From Pararge aegeria (taxonomy: Eukaryota > Arthropoda > Insecta > Lepidoptera > Nymphalidae), in the NCBI RefSeq assembly GCF_905163445.1, contig NC_053183.1:3844001-3908000 (forward strand): 64,000 bases of DNA, given 5' to 3'. The position numbers and the translations under genes are program-made. Under the pieces are notes generated by a model, which was not told the origin of the DNA, made no database searches, and saw only the letters and a list, made by a program, of their open reading frames with translations. Positions within the stretch are counted from its first letter, which is position 1. Each line of letters opens with the position of its first letter. Below are positions 12,596-23,262 of this stretch, in pieces.

Positions 12596-12725
12596 TGCTA
12601 AAAATTCGAAATTCATTCATTTCACGTAGGCCCACTTTATTACTTTTGAAACTTCAAGTCTGTCCGTTTGTAGTGAGTCATGACCATCGGTTCGCAAGGC
12701 AGATAAAGTTCTTGTATACCTTTCT
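12596..12725 (-). mobile_element. LINE-B 3' end
   Basis: AATTCGAAATTCATTCATTT, then ACTTCAAGTCTGTCCGTTTG and CGGTTCGCAAGGCAGA, as in the copy at 50649. Confidence 0.65.
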
Positions 12726-13025
12726 GTAATCTTCAATTTTGCCAAGTCTTCGACATATCGTATAATAAATTGCGTTTACAATTTCATATTTTTATTTATA
12801 ATATTTTGAAATCGACAAAACCAACTGCAATGCAATCTATACATCTATAGCCGCAAATAATAAACAGTAAATAAGTTACCTTGGATGGCTATACCGAGGT
12901 ATCGCGTTTACCCTCTTATTCCACTTATTTTTATTTAAAAACCAAACAATAAAATCGATTTTGCATTACATTTATATGGGACCAATCTAACAGTATTTCC
13001 TTAAAATTTAAATATTGATGAATTT
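12726..13025. other. no gene or repeat recognised
   Basis: A+T-rich; nothing recognised. Confidence 0.5.
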
Positions 13026-13235
13026 TCTGAAAATTATAAATGCGAAAGTTGCAATGGATGGATATTTTGGATCAGTCCCGCCAGAATAGCTGAACTAATC
13101 TGGATGAAGAGATATAGGTACTACGCCAATACACACATCGCCATCTAACCAAGGGAAACGAAGCTCGTGTTACGGGTACTATGATGACTGATAAATATTT
13201 TTTTTAATAATAAACACAAAATAACTACTTATAAC
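13026..13235. mobile_element. Helitron-like fragment followed by partial SINE-A (minus)
   Basis: ATAAATGCGAAAGTTGC...GGATGGAT at 13038 is a common lepidopteran Helitron/RTE phrase. From 13118, CAATACACACATCGCCATCT is the SINE-A tail on the minus strand. Confidence 0.55.
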
Positions 13236-13239
13236 AACT

Positions 13240-13400
13240 TGTCCTGAGGATGCTCCGGTGTCAGAGCGAAACGTACGTAGACAGCATAAAGTAGCGGTGT
13301 ATATAGATTGAAGCAATTATAAATTAAACCATACAGATTCTCCAGCTTTTCGCGGGGTAAAGCAAATTAAGCTAATTTTCATAATATTAAAGTTTTAAAA
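13240..13400 (+). repeat. repeat family E, copy 1
   Basis: CCTGAGGATGCTCCGGTGTC, GAGCGAAACGTACGTAGA, then AGATTCTCCAGCTTTTCGCGG and AAGCTAATTTTCATAATAT; the copy at 16106 keeps the same order. Confidence 0.7.
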
Positions 13401-13934
13401 TTACGTTGTTAGCTATACGATACATGAAAAAAAAAACGCAATCAATAACAAAGTTACTCCACTCTTTTTGTGGTCGGTTACAAAAACGTTAGATGATAAA
13501 GATGGCAATATTTAAAAATTTAACATCAATGCGCCAAAGCAATAAATATTCGACAGCTTTTTTAGGTAAACACGAAAAATTTACAAAGTCAAAATACATA
13601 TTGGAACTGCATTAATAAGGACATTTGTAAACGTTAGAGTTAATAATACAGTCGTTAAACGCAACTATTTAGCAAAACGAATGACAAATGTTTACCTAAG
13701 ACCAGGATTAGGTGCGATTTTATTGGCATTTTTAATACCTATATGAAACATATTATATATACCTTCCTAAAATTATATTTTTTTGTTATGATTGAAACAG
13801 TCGGAAACTTTATTTTATCAACACGATATATAGAACAAAAAGAATAGAATATACCTGGACTAAGCGTATAAATCCACGAGCTACTTCGTATAAGACATTC
13901 TCTGTTGAAAAAGAAACGGGATTGAAATTATTGT
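13401..13934. other. no gene or repeat recognised
   Basis: A+T-rich; nothing recognised. Confidence 0.5.
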
Positions 13935-14345
13935 TTTTTTAGAATGGGCAAGACATGAGACAATAATCTCCCCGGGGAAAGGATAAAAATGTATCTTCTC
14001 CCACAGCTTTATCAACTCTCAGAGCACTGGCGAACAAGTGCAAATAATATCCAAATAACATATGTGTAATAAAAAACTGGGATGAACTTCTACTACTCCA
14101 TGTTCCTATACTTTAGCAGGTGGACACCCCCACAGGTGGGGATATAATTTCCTGCCTGTGCCTAGACCTGCTGGGGAAAAAATTATACCCCCTGATGAGG
14201 GATACAATAAACATGTCCACGTGCCAAAGCTGTTAATAGAGAATATGAGAATTTTACCCCCTTTTATTATTAAGCGTACAATTTGGATATTATTTCCAGC
14301 CGTGCGCCAATACTCGGAGAGTTGATAAAGCTGTGAGATCGCACT
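13935..14345. mobile_element. foldback element, family G
   Basis: CACAGCTTTATCAACTCTC at about 13999 and its complement at about 14337 begin two inverted arms of about 60 bp (both continue to AATAATATCCAAAT). The middle holds G/C runs with palindromes (CCCCCACAGGTGGGG). Related pieces occur at 19858, 20510, 21020 and 54470. Confidence 0.7.
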
Positions 14346-16105
14346 AAGTTACTCGGAACCAATGTAAATAATCCAAAAAATAGAATTTTTATAAAAATTT
14401 GAGCAAAAGCGCTAATTTGTGATTGTCAAACATGCATTCACCTACACAAAACACGTGTCAATGTTTGGACAGCTGCACGAATTATCTCTGCCTCGTCAAG
14501 TGCAATATTTATTCACACAAACGTCGAAACATTGCGATTTGCCGGCTTTTTAAAGTGTTTTGAAGTTGCAATAATTTTAATATAAAAAGTGCAAAGTCTA
14601 TAACTACAATAAACGTATATAAAAAAGTTTACACAAAAACAATTTACATGATAGGCATTCATTCGAAAAAATTTTCGAATAAGGGTTTGACTGCCAGACC
14701 AAAAAAGAAGTTTTACTAAAATTGTTGCGTAATAATTCCTTATAATTCCCAGCACAAAATTTAAATTAAATAGATGAGGTCTACAGAAAGCCAAATTTTT
14801 TTTAGTCTCTTGGAATTAAATAACTGTTCACTGTTGTTGTGTTTGTGTGTTGTGCTTTCTTCTCATCAGAAACAGGTATCCAACTATGCGATGGTTCATT
14901 TATTTAAAAATTTTTTTTTTTAATATAAATTATTTGTTTTACAACTAAGGGGCCTTACTGTACACTCTAAAAGCAGCTTTTAAAAGCATTTTAAACGACA
15001 CCCAAAAAAAACTAGTTCTTAAAAATAAATTTTAGCGATTGTATAACGAAACTTAATTCCTAAAACTATTTATCTTTATACAATCTCAATAGTACATTGA
15101 TCCCTATTTTAATGCAAAGAATATTAGACACATGGAATTCAACAAGAATAACGAAACCGAGACTCGAGAGTATTAAACTTAATCGATGAACTAGTCCCGT
15201 TTGATTTTAGTTTCAAATTATTATAAGTAATAATTTGAAAATATAATTTCGATATGCATACATTCCTAGTGAGTGATGTTTGCTTACGGTGTTCTACATT
15301 ATTTTTGATAAATTCCTACAAAGTTATGACAAACTCCGCACGCAATACATTTTCCGCGAGCTTTATAATCGTCCGATAACCAAAACGATAACGTATCAAA
15401 AGTCAACTCATTTGATCAAAATGTTAGTGGAACGTTTACTGAACGATATCACCGTTCTCGCACTATATCCAAGCGACAGGTTGGAGAAGCTATCTGAAAT
15501 TGCATTTTTGGTACATTTAAAACGCGATAAGCACGTTACTATTTCTGTCTTTCGTATTATATTGTGCAGAACAAAAACAGATTGTCGAGGTCAGGAATAC
15601 GCATCGGGAGCATAAAAACAAAGTTTAACACTTATTTGTAGCGTGATTAACTTCGCTATGCATTTTCTCATCATTACTTGAACGGCATTTTTGTTGCCAT
15701 AAGTCTAAATAAATGACATGAGTATCATTCATGTTAGATTACTAAAACGAAAACGGAAATAAAATAGATGCACAAGTAAAGAAATAATCAACATTAATTG
15801 AAGCTTGTCTTTGTAATACTTGGTTTGCAATAATCAAAACATTATTAATCAGCACATATTCCTGAAGAATACTTCGATTTAATTTTATTTTCCTTTCCTC
15901 CCTTTCCCCTTCATCCTTTTAAGAATAAAGGGAAAGGTTTTCTAACCTAAAACTGCGGGGCTGCGTGCATTTCTAATTTCGCTATTTAACGATAAAGAAA
16001 AATTCAGCTAAATATTTGCAAATTGTTTTATCACTAGTTCTGTAATTTTATTTGGAATCCTAAAAATATAAATCTCTAGAAAAAAAAAGAGTTTTATTTA
16101 TTGTA
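14346..16105. other. no gene recognised
   Basis: 1.8 kb without recognised repeats. A 111-codon plus-strand frame at 15280-15615 lacks an ATG start and resembles nothing I know; a relic or chance frame is likely. Confidence 0.45.
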
Positions 16106-16270
16106 AAGTTACCATCTCCTGAGGATGCTCCAGTTTCGGAGCGAAACGTGCATAGAGGGTACATTGTCAAAGATCTGTTTGGTGCGGAATAAAGATTCAA
16201 GAAATTATAAATTACAGATTCTCATACTTTTAGCGGAATACAGCAAATTAAGCTTGATTTTCATAATATA
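16106..16270 (+). repeat. repeat family E, copy 2
   Basis: CCTGAGGATGCTCCAGTTTC, GGAGCGAAACGTGCATAGAG, CAGATTCTCATACTTTTAGC; collinear with 13240-13400. Confidence 0.7.
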
Positions 16271-17835
16271 TCATGGAAATCCGCAAAGTAACGCCTGCTT
16301 CATCCAGTATTTAAAAAAAAAAAAAAAAAGCCAGATCGAATGCACTTGGCATTAGATACCATGAATCATTGAACTAAGTTAAAGTAAAAGGAAGCAAAAA
16401 GTGTACCCGCTTTCCACGCCCGGCGCAACTTAGAGATCCACGACTACCGTCAAATCGGGTTCACTCACCTCCACTCTATAGCAACTCCCGGAATGGGGCT
16501 TGTATTTCGCTACTTCTCATTTATTGAGACAAAAATACGGGAGCTCGAGTCTATACAACAAAACTACATTTGAGTAATTCAAAGAAAACTGGCTGTTGCA
16601 CTCGGCTTCGTACGCGTTTGTTTTGGGTTTTTAAAAATATTTTGGGATGCTAAATCATAAAGAGGAATTACAAATAAAAAATTTGGGTTGGACCAACATT
16701 ATCATTAAGGGGTTGAAAAAAATAGATAACGAGCGATTCTCAGATCTACCAAATATAATTAAAAAAAATCATAACAAGAGGTCTAAGGAGCTGTTTTGGT
16801 GGAGTGCTCGAAAACTACAACACGATATTTTTAAATATTAGATGAAACTAAGAAGATTTAATTACGCCAATTAGTCACAATTTTTTTTATTAGTTATTAC
16901 GAAAACATTCTGTTAGTTATAATTTGTCCTGGCAGTTTTCTAAAGGTTTTATATCTTTAGGTTTTAATTTTGTTTCGCCTTAAATGGTTTTATTATTACG
17001 AAAAGGTACGTAACGATAAAGAGTTTTTCTAATTAATCACTCCTAAATTTAAGGTGATAGTGATATATTAAGCATAATATGTGAGTTTGTATGGCCAGAA
17101 GATGCCCAAAAGTGGAAGGTGGGGCACTTTTAAACCCATTTTTTGTTCATTTGAAAATATTATTCAGGCGGCGCCTGCGTCGACATTTTATATTTTAATC
17201 AACACTAATCCGATTCCTATAGATCGTATCGTATTCGTTTTTATTTATTTACTGTACGTTCATTTAGTAGTTATTAACATTTTCCATTAACATCCTATAA
17301 CAGGCAGGATCTAATAACAGAGCAATTGTAGGCTCTCTCTGTTCAAACATTACTTTATGGAGAAAGCTGCTTTTTAACTAGACAAGCAAAACGCGCCTCT
17401 ATTACTATAATTTTATAATCATATTTGCAATGCTCTTGAAATAAACTGAGATTTGTACTGTCTGCAATTATAAGATAAAATGGATCATTTACTGTGGGCT
17501 GTAATTTTACTTTTCTTCACTAGATTTTTAATGATTATTTGTGCGACTTTTAACCGCAAGCAGAATTATCATTGATTATATTATGGCGTCTATATGCTAA
17601 TTATGTTTATTGAGTAACATTTTTATTGTTGACAGATTACGCGTAAGAGGGGTGCGATTAATGGAATGCATTTCACAAATGTGTATGTACACGATGTACA
17701 CAACTGTGATGCCATTAACCGGCCATATACATTATGCACTACCCTTAAAACATTGTAAATTCGTATTGGAGACGGAGTAAGTGAGTTATTCAATTTACAG
17801 GTTAAACCCGGCTCTTTATGAGTTTATAATGATTA
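16271..17835. other. no gene recognised
   Basis: Poly-A tract near 16310; a 64-codon Lys-rich frame at 16647 has no known relative. Nothing else supported. Confidence 0.45.
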
Positions 17836-18330
17836 GTAGAAGGAGAACCTTTTCTGGCAGAGCTCGTTCGGGGAACTACTACCGTCATGCTTACTCCTAC
17901 CGCTAAGCAGCATTGTTGCAACGCAGTGTTATGGTCCGAATTGAGGGGTTGCCAGAGCAGTTAAAGGCACATGAGTCCTAACACATACGCCTAAGGATGA
18001 TACACACATCGCCATCTAGCCCCAAAGTAAGCGTAGCTTGTGTTATAGCTGATGAATATTTTTTTATGAATATAATACACATAAATACTTATAATATACA
18101 GATAAACACCCAGACACTGAAAAACATTCATGTTCATCACACAAACATTTTCCAGTTGTGGGAATCGAAGCCACGACTTTGGACTCAGAAAGCAGGGTCG
18201 CTGCCCACCGCGCCACTCGGCCGTCAAAGGCACACAGGGCGGCACATTGTAGGTCCTGTTCCATGCATGCCTTGTGCGGTGTTGCTTTACGGCGTAAAAT
18301 GTTGATGGCGGAGTCGGATTTGGATTGCCA
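17836..18330 (+). mobile_element. CR1-like LINE fragment split by SINE-A
   Basis: CTCGTTCGGGGAACTACTAC, GCTAAGCAGCATTGTTGCA and GAGGGGTTGCCAGAGCAG are a frequent lepidopteran LINE 3' region. It stops at SINE-A (17991) and seems to resume after it. Confidence 0.55.
17991..18226 (-). mobile_element. SINE-A, full length
   Basis: From CACACATCGCCATCTAGCCC to the tRNA-like head with GTTGTGGGAATCGAAGCC (B-box complement) and GGTCGCTGCCCACCGCGCCA. Frames of 80-100 codons across it are artefacts. Confidence 0.85.
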
Positions 18331-18855
18331 CGCTGTCAAATGAAAACGATTTTCTGACACGAAAGAACCTTTGATCCTGGGTCGGAGTTCATCAATTCCC
18401 TTGGCCGTCGGTCCTCGGTAGGTACTTCACTTCCGAGCAACGGCATGCATAATATATTAAATGAAAGACAATTGACTTCATGCCATTTGACCCTGAATCA
18501 TATATTGATGGAGCGGGTGCGCCTAATTGCCATTGTTAATACAGGGATGCGTTTACGACGTCCGTCACCGAACACGTTAACGGTAATTCGATACGATTAT
18601 TAACTAAGGCTACCAAATTAAATGAGCTGACTGATGCATAATTAGGAGTTCAGTTTGTTTTCGTAACTAGTTTTTTTTTTAGTGAAAAAAAAAACATTGC
18701 CGATGGAAAGCTTCAAGGCTTCAATTCGTTTCTTTTTAAGTCTTTTTTTATCTATTTACTAACCAGGCACTAGATTGGTCAGTGAAAATGATTATATGTA
18801 AAAATATAAAATAGTTAAGAATAGATGATTGTTCGTTCTTAACGCGGATAGTTAG
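18331..18855. other. no gene or repeat recognised
   Basis: Nothing recognised; T- and A-runs at 18670. Confidence 0.5.
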
Positions 18856-18860
18856 TTAGT

Positions 18861-19420
18861 TCCGGAATAATTCCCGTTTCTCATTCCAAAGGGATACGGT
18901 ACGTTTTATAATCACTTCATCTTAAAATAAACTCAGTTCAGTGCAAAATCTCCATGAATAATTTTCGGAAACTTATAATGGTTAACTGAAACCAAATTTT
19001 GTGTTAATTGTATTTAAAAACAATTTTTTGCCGGAATAGTTTCCGGTCTCTTATTCCAAAGGGGTTATGGTACGCCTTTAAATAAGTTAAGAGTCCTTTT
19101 CGAAATTAACTCAGTTAAATTAAGTAACAAGTCTCAAGGAATTTTTTGCGGAACAATCAAAGGCACGCCGGCGAACCAGCAAAGAGTCTTGTTCGCCTAA
19201 TTACAGATTATATTAAAAATAAGTTAATGCCGGAATAGTTCCTAATTTTTCACCCCAAACGAGCACGGTACGTCTTTATAATCAGTTAAGAGTTCATCTC
19301 GAAATAAACTCAGTTCAATTAAGTAACAAGTCTCAGGGAATGTTTTGCGGAACAAGCAAAGGGGCACCAGCCAGCAAGGAACGAGTCGGGTTTGCCTTAT
19401 TAAAGATAGCCGTCTCGGAT
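18861..19420 (+). repeat. three-unit diverged tandem array, 170-200 bp period
   Basis: Units start at 18862, 19031 and 19230 with CCGGAATA(A/G)TT. Each then has a CCAAA..G...TACGGTACG-like stretch, CTTTATAATCA..TAAGAGT, and AAATAAACTCAGTT; units 2 and 3 add AAGTAACAAGTCTCA and TTTTGCGGAACAA. No other copy was seen in the window. Confidence 0.8.
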
Positions 19421-19682
19421 GAGATCCCGCGAGCTAGACTCTGTACTCTGTTGTACCTAGGGCGTCGCCCTTTCGCCACGTTCTACGGTCCACGGATTTT
19501 GTACTTGTGTTCCGAGCTTAGCAGTGATTTTATAGCGTCAATAGATATTTACCTTGGTATAGTAAATATATCGTGACCTCAGTACTACAAATAATATAAA
19601 CAATGCTGCAATAATTCTAATTACGAATACTATTATTGGTTTAATAATAAAATGAAAATGTTCATAGAATTTTCAAGTAAAA

Positions 19683-19826
19683 AATCTGGGTGTTTATCTG
19701 TATATTATTGGTATTTATGTATATTATTTATAAAAAATTATCATCAGTGATCTTCGTACCCTCTTACACAAGCTACGCTTACTTTGAGGCTAGATAGCGA
19801 TGTGTGTATTGTCTTAGTATATTTAT
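19683..19826 (+). mobile_element. SINE-A, 3' part
   Basis: GGTGTTTATCTGTATATTAT through ACACAAGCTACGCTTACTTT to GCGATGTGTGTATTGTC; the tRNA-like head is absent. Confidence 0.75.
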
Positions 19827-19857
19827 TGATTATAATCAATAAAAAAATAATTATTTA

Positions 19858-20010
19858 CACTTGTGCGCCAGTGTACGAGAGTTTATAAAGCTTGGGGCTT
19901 TGGAGAAGATTATTTTTCATCCTTTCCCCGGGGAGATAGTTGTCTCCTGTCCATGCTAGCCGTGCTGGTCTAAGAAGAAGCCCTAACAAACTTAGTCGGG
20001 AAAGCAAATG
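19858..20010. mobile_element. family G fragment
   Basis: TGTGCGCCAGTGTACGAGAG, CCTTTCCCCGGGGAGATAG and CATGCTAGCCGTGCTGGTCT; inverse of the left arm at 13935. Confidence 0.6.
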
Positions 20011-20059
20011 CTTGTTACAAAGCTGGTTACAATCAAAAAAAAGTTAAAAATAATAGGGT

Positions 20060-20240
20060 ATCAAAGCTCTTTATGCTTGATGAACACGTCTATTCCGAAA
20101 TCCTGTAACGCGTGGAAATAGACAAACTGTGTCTGGTTTTGCCCAACACCGCGTTGATGAAGGTTAACCCACAAAAATAGATCATTTCCCTTGGAAATTA
20201 GGCAAGCGTGAGTTCAATACACCGGAGAGCGTCTGTTTCA
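20060..20240. repeat. repeat family H, copy 1
   Basis: TGAACACG...TCCGAAATCC, GCGTGGAAATAGACAAACTG, CACAAAAATAGATCATTTCC and GTTCAATAC.ACCGGAG recur in the same order at 21700-21850. Confidence 0.65.
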
Positions 20241-20264
20241 AAGAAGCTGTACGCAGTCTGTTTG

Positions 20265-20487
20265 TTTATATATACACACATCTCAAGCCCCGAAGTAAGC
20301 GTAGCTTGTGTTACGGGTACTAAGACGACTGATGAATATTATTAAGAATAATATACATAAAATAATATACAGATAAACAAGAAAAACATTCGTGTTCATC
20401 ACACAAAATATTTTCCTGTTGTGGGAATCGAACCCACAGCTTTAGACACAGAAAACAGGGTCGCTGCCCACTGCACCAATCGGTCGT
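20265..20487 (-). mobile_element. SINE-A, near full length
   Basis: AAGTAAGCGTAGCTTGTGTT to GTTGTGGGAATCGAACCCAC and GGGTCGCTGCCCACTGCACC. Confidence 0.82.
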
Positions 20488-20509
20488 TAATTAGCTCAAT
20501 CAACAGGAG

Positions 20510-20630
20510 TATTATATAACAAGCATACAGACGAGACATTTTTCCCACCGGGTAAAGGACAACATTTTATCTTCTCCCACAGCATTATAACCTCTGTAAC
20601 TATGGGCGCACAGCTGAAAATAATATCAAA
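20510..20630. mobile_element. family G fragment
   Basis: ATCTTCTCCCACAGCATTAT then TATGGGCGCACAGCTGAAAA; parallels the left arm of 13935-14345. Confidence 0.6.
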
Positions 20631-21005
20631 TTCAAAATTTCTTTAAACATGTAGGCCTATAACAGGCACTTATGAAGCGTTCATACATATTTGTTTACAT
20701 AATTGTAACGGGATGGTGATAACTTCGTTCGCCAACTTTAATCTAAAGCTACGAGGGTTCCAAACGCGCCCTGGTCTAAGAAGAGCCCACAACAAACTTA
20801 GCCGGGTAAATTTATTTTTTTGTTATCACCATCTTCCAGTAAATTTAAATTAAGCTATGAAGCTAGAGCAATTCACACCCAAGCTTTTTTATCGTTTAAA
20901 TAATCCTTAATATTATAATAGGATTTTTCTGTAAGCTTACGTTTTATATAAACTTTGAACTTATTGAGAGACAACTCAAAGATTTCATTTGGTAAAATAA
21001 TATAG
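20631..21005 (-). mobile_element. LINE-A 3' end
   Basis: TTTAAACATGTAGGCCTATA, GCTACGAGGGTTCCAAACGC, CCTGGTCTAAGAAGAGCCCA, and at the 5' side TGTAAGCTTACGTTTTATAT, which corresponds to the end of the reverse-transcriptase frame at 49600. Confidence 0.75.
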
Positions 21006-21019
21006 GTACGTACGTATGA

Positions 21020-21165
21020 TAATAAACGGGGGTAAACTTCTCCTATTCCCTGTTGTTATGATTTGGCAGGGTGATATTTTATCACTTGGGTGGACACGTT
21101 TATTTTATCCCCTGTCAGGGGATATCATCGCAGAATGTAATTTTTGTCCTAAACTAGCCGTGCTT
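21020..21165. mobile_element. family G fragment
   Basis: GGGTGGACACGTTTATTTTA followed by the palindrome CCCCTGTCAGGGG; same phrases near 14110-14215 and 54540. Confidence 0.55.
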
Positions 21166-21169
21166 CATG

Positions 21170-21375
21170 CGGACAAAGACGTGACGCCAAATGATTATGC
21201 GTTCCGGTACGATGTTGCTTCGAAACCGATTAGGAGTATGGGTTTAATATATCTGCCGTACTTCAAACGGGTCAGCCCGCTACCATCTTAAACTGCATCA
21301 TCACTTACTATTCTAATTGAGATTGACGAGTCAATGGCTTACTTGGCCGTGGTCGTGGAATAAAGAAGAAAAACC
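21170..21375 (+). mobile_element. SINE-C fragment
   Basis: GTTCCGGTACGATGTTGCTT, CCGATTAGGAGTATGGGTTT, CAGCCCGCTACCATCTTAAA and ACTTGGCCGTGGTCGTGGAA. Confidence 0.7.
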
Positions 21376-21699
21376 CTTAGGACAAGATTTGCACGCACGA
21401 AATCGACGAGTCGTTTTCAAGTAGGGAACATTTAAACATGGGAGTAAAATGGATCTCATATGCGTTTATTTAAAGCTCAAACTTACCTACATTTCGTTAG
21501 CCCGGGCTCTTGTACAAAACATTTATAAAATAAAAAACCGAAGTGCGGAATTTGCGACTCAAAAACGAATGGCATTTGGTCCACTTTGCTTGGCGTTACA
21601 AATCCTCGATTGCGAGCGAGCAGATTTTGTACTAAGGCTACAGAACTAATGGAAAAGCGATCTCACGAATCCCAATAAGTCAAAAGTAAATGTAAACAC

Positions 21700-21850
21700 A
21701 TAGTTAAAAGTTCATGCTCGATGAGCACGACAAATCCGAAATCCATGAGCGTGGAAATAGATAACGGTGTCTATTTTGGATGGTTGAAATCACAAAAATA
21801 GACAATTTCCCTGGGACAATAGCGCGGGTTCAATACTACCGGAGGCAAAC
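21700..21850. repeat. repeat family H, copy 2
   Basis: Collinear with 20060-20240: ATCCGAAATCCATGAGCGTG, AAATAGATAACGGTGTCTAT, CACAAAAATAGACAATTTCC. Confidence 0.65.
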
Positions 21851-22942
21851 TCGGTTTATTCCACGGTTATACGGTCGAGTGGGTTGGAATTAGAATCAAT
21901 TTCCTATCAGAATGCTCTCGACCGGCCCTAGGGTTGCAATGCGCATGAACTTCACGCACGGCGGGGCATTCGCGCTAAAACAGCATATAGCACGCGAAGA
22001 AAATCCGGCATAATTAGCTCAGAGCTAACTATGTACACGGTTCAATTGCCTGGAATTTAATTATTACTACAAAGCACCTTTATATCTACCTTGCCTTTTG
22101 TAACTTTTTTTTTTTTTTTAATTTTGGCTTAACCTAACTACATAACTGCCCCGTACACGTAAGGAAAGAAAGAAAGTTTACTAGTTTAGTTTACACACCA
22201 AGAACCACATATTATACAGTAAAAACTATACGTGTAGTACTTCTCATCACAATTTATATTCAACTCTCAATAATAGATAGCCTTATTCTAACAACAACTT
22301 CAACAGGTCTAGTACTTTTAACAAGATATGTCGCCACGCGCCGTGATTCTGAAGTCTTGGTTTTTTTTCTGCCAAGAAAATCTCAGTACCGCTATATAAT
22401 GAAGGTTATTAGACTGAGAAATGCCTTGATATTGAAATTACTAGTGCTCTTATTCAACTCATTTTAGTTCAGTCTTAACTCGAAAATATATTGACAGGTC
22501 TTAAAATGATGCCAAGTAATATTAGTGGACCAACTTAACTAACAGGCTATGGCAGAACGCTTGCCACTACACATTTTTCCTGACCGATTTCGGCCACGCT
22601 GTTTTCAATCTCCAGAGAAATTTTCCAACAACAACGAATATATTATAGAGCACAATTATTGCGTGCGCAAACGTGTACTTTATAATTCCCTCACTCTCAT
22701 AATCCGATGGGACGCAGCTCGGACACGATCGGAAAGAGTACAGGCGCCGACGACGACGGCTTAGGGCTCTTCGAGGCACGGGGTGAACCACCGCCACTTT
22801 TCGAACTCCGGTGTGATTAAGTATTTCTAGATAAAAAAACCCCACTACTATTGTCACTATCGAAACCTGATCGAAGCGAAGCGTGATCAATAAATCGCCA
22901 ATATGTCTATTTAGCGCACCTATACTTACAATAAAAAAGAAG
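21851..22942. other. no gene recognised
   Basis: T-run at 22107. Frames of 71 and 147 codons near 22550-23010 overlap SINE-B and are not supported. Confidence 0.45.
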
Positions 22943-23262
22943 AGGCGGTGATAGCGCATGGGGTAGGAGCTCGACCTCACTTTCGGGCGGCCGAGTTCGA
23001 GTCCCAGCACGCACCTCTAACTTTTCTAAGTTATGTGCGTTTTAAGTAATTTAAAAATCACTTGCTTCAACGGTGAATTAAAACATCGTGAGGAAACCAG
23101 CATGCCTGAGAGTTCGTCAAAATGTTCTCAAAGGTGTGTGGAGTCCAATCCGCACCGGGCCAGCGTGGTGGACAAAGGCCTTAACCCCTTCTCATTGTGG
23201 GAGGAGACCCGAGCTCTATAGTGGGCCGGTAATGAGTTGATGTGAAGATGATGATACCTATA
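22943..23262 (+). mobile_element. SINE-B, full length
   Basis: tRNA-like head (GGCGGTGATAGCGCATGGGG; B box CCGAGTTCGAGTCCCAGC), body with CATCGTGAGGAAACCAGCAT and GGTGTGTGGAGTCCAATCC, and a GATGATGAT end. Confidence 0.88.

Noticed and set aside
15280..15615. 111-codon plus-strand frame
   Set aside because: No ATG at its start, no recognisable domain, no splice context that I could defend.
17991..18360. Overlapping frames of 61-102 codons on both strands
   Set aside because: They run across a SINE-A and its LINE host; reading frames in a tRNA-derived repeat are not genes.
22567..23010. 147-codon minus-strand frame
   Set aside because: Its N-terminal half is the reverse of a SINE-B head; the rest shows no family and low-complexity content.
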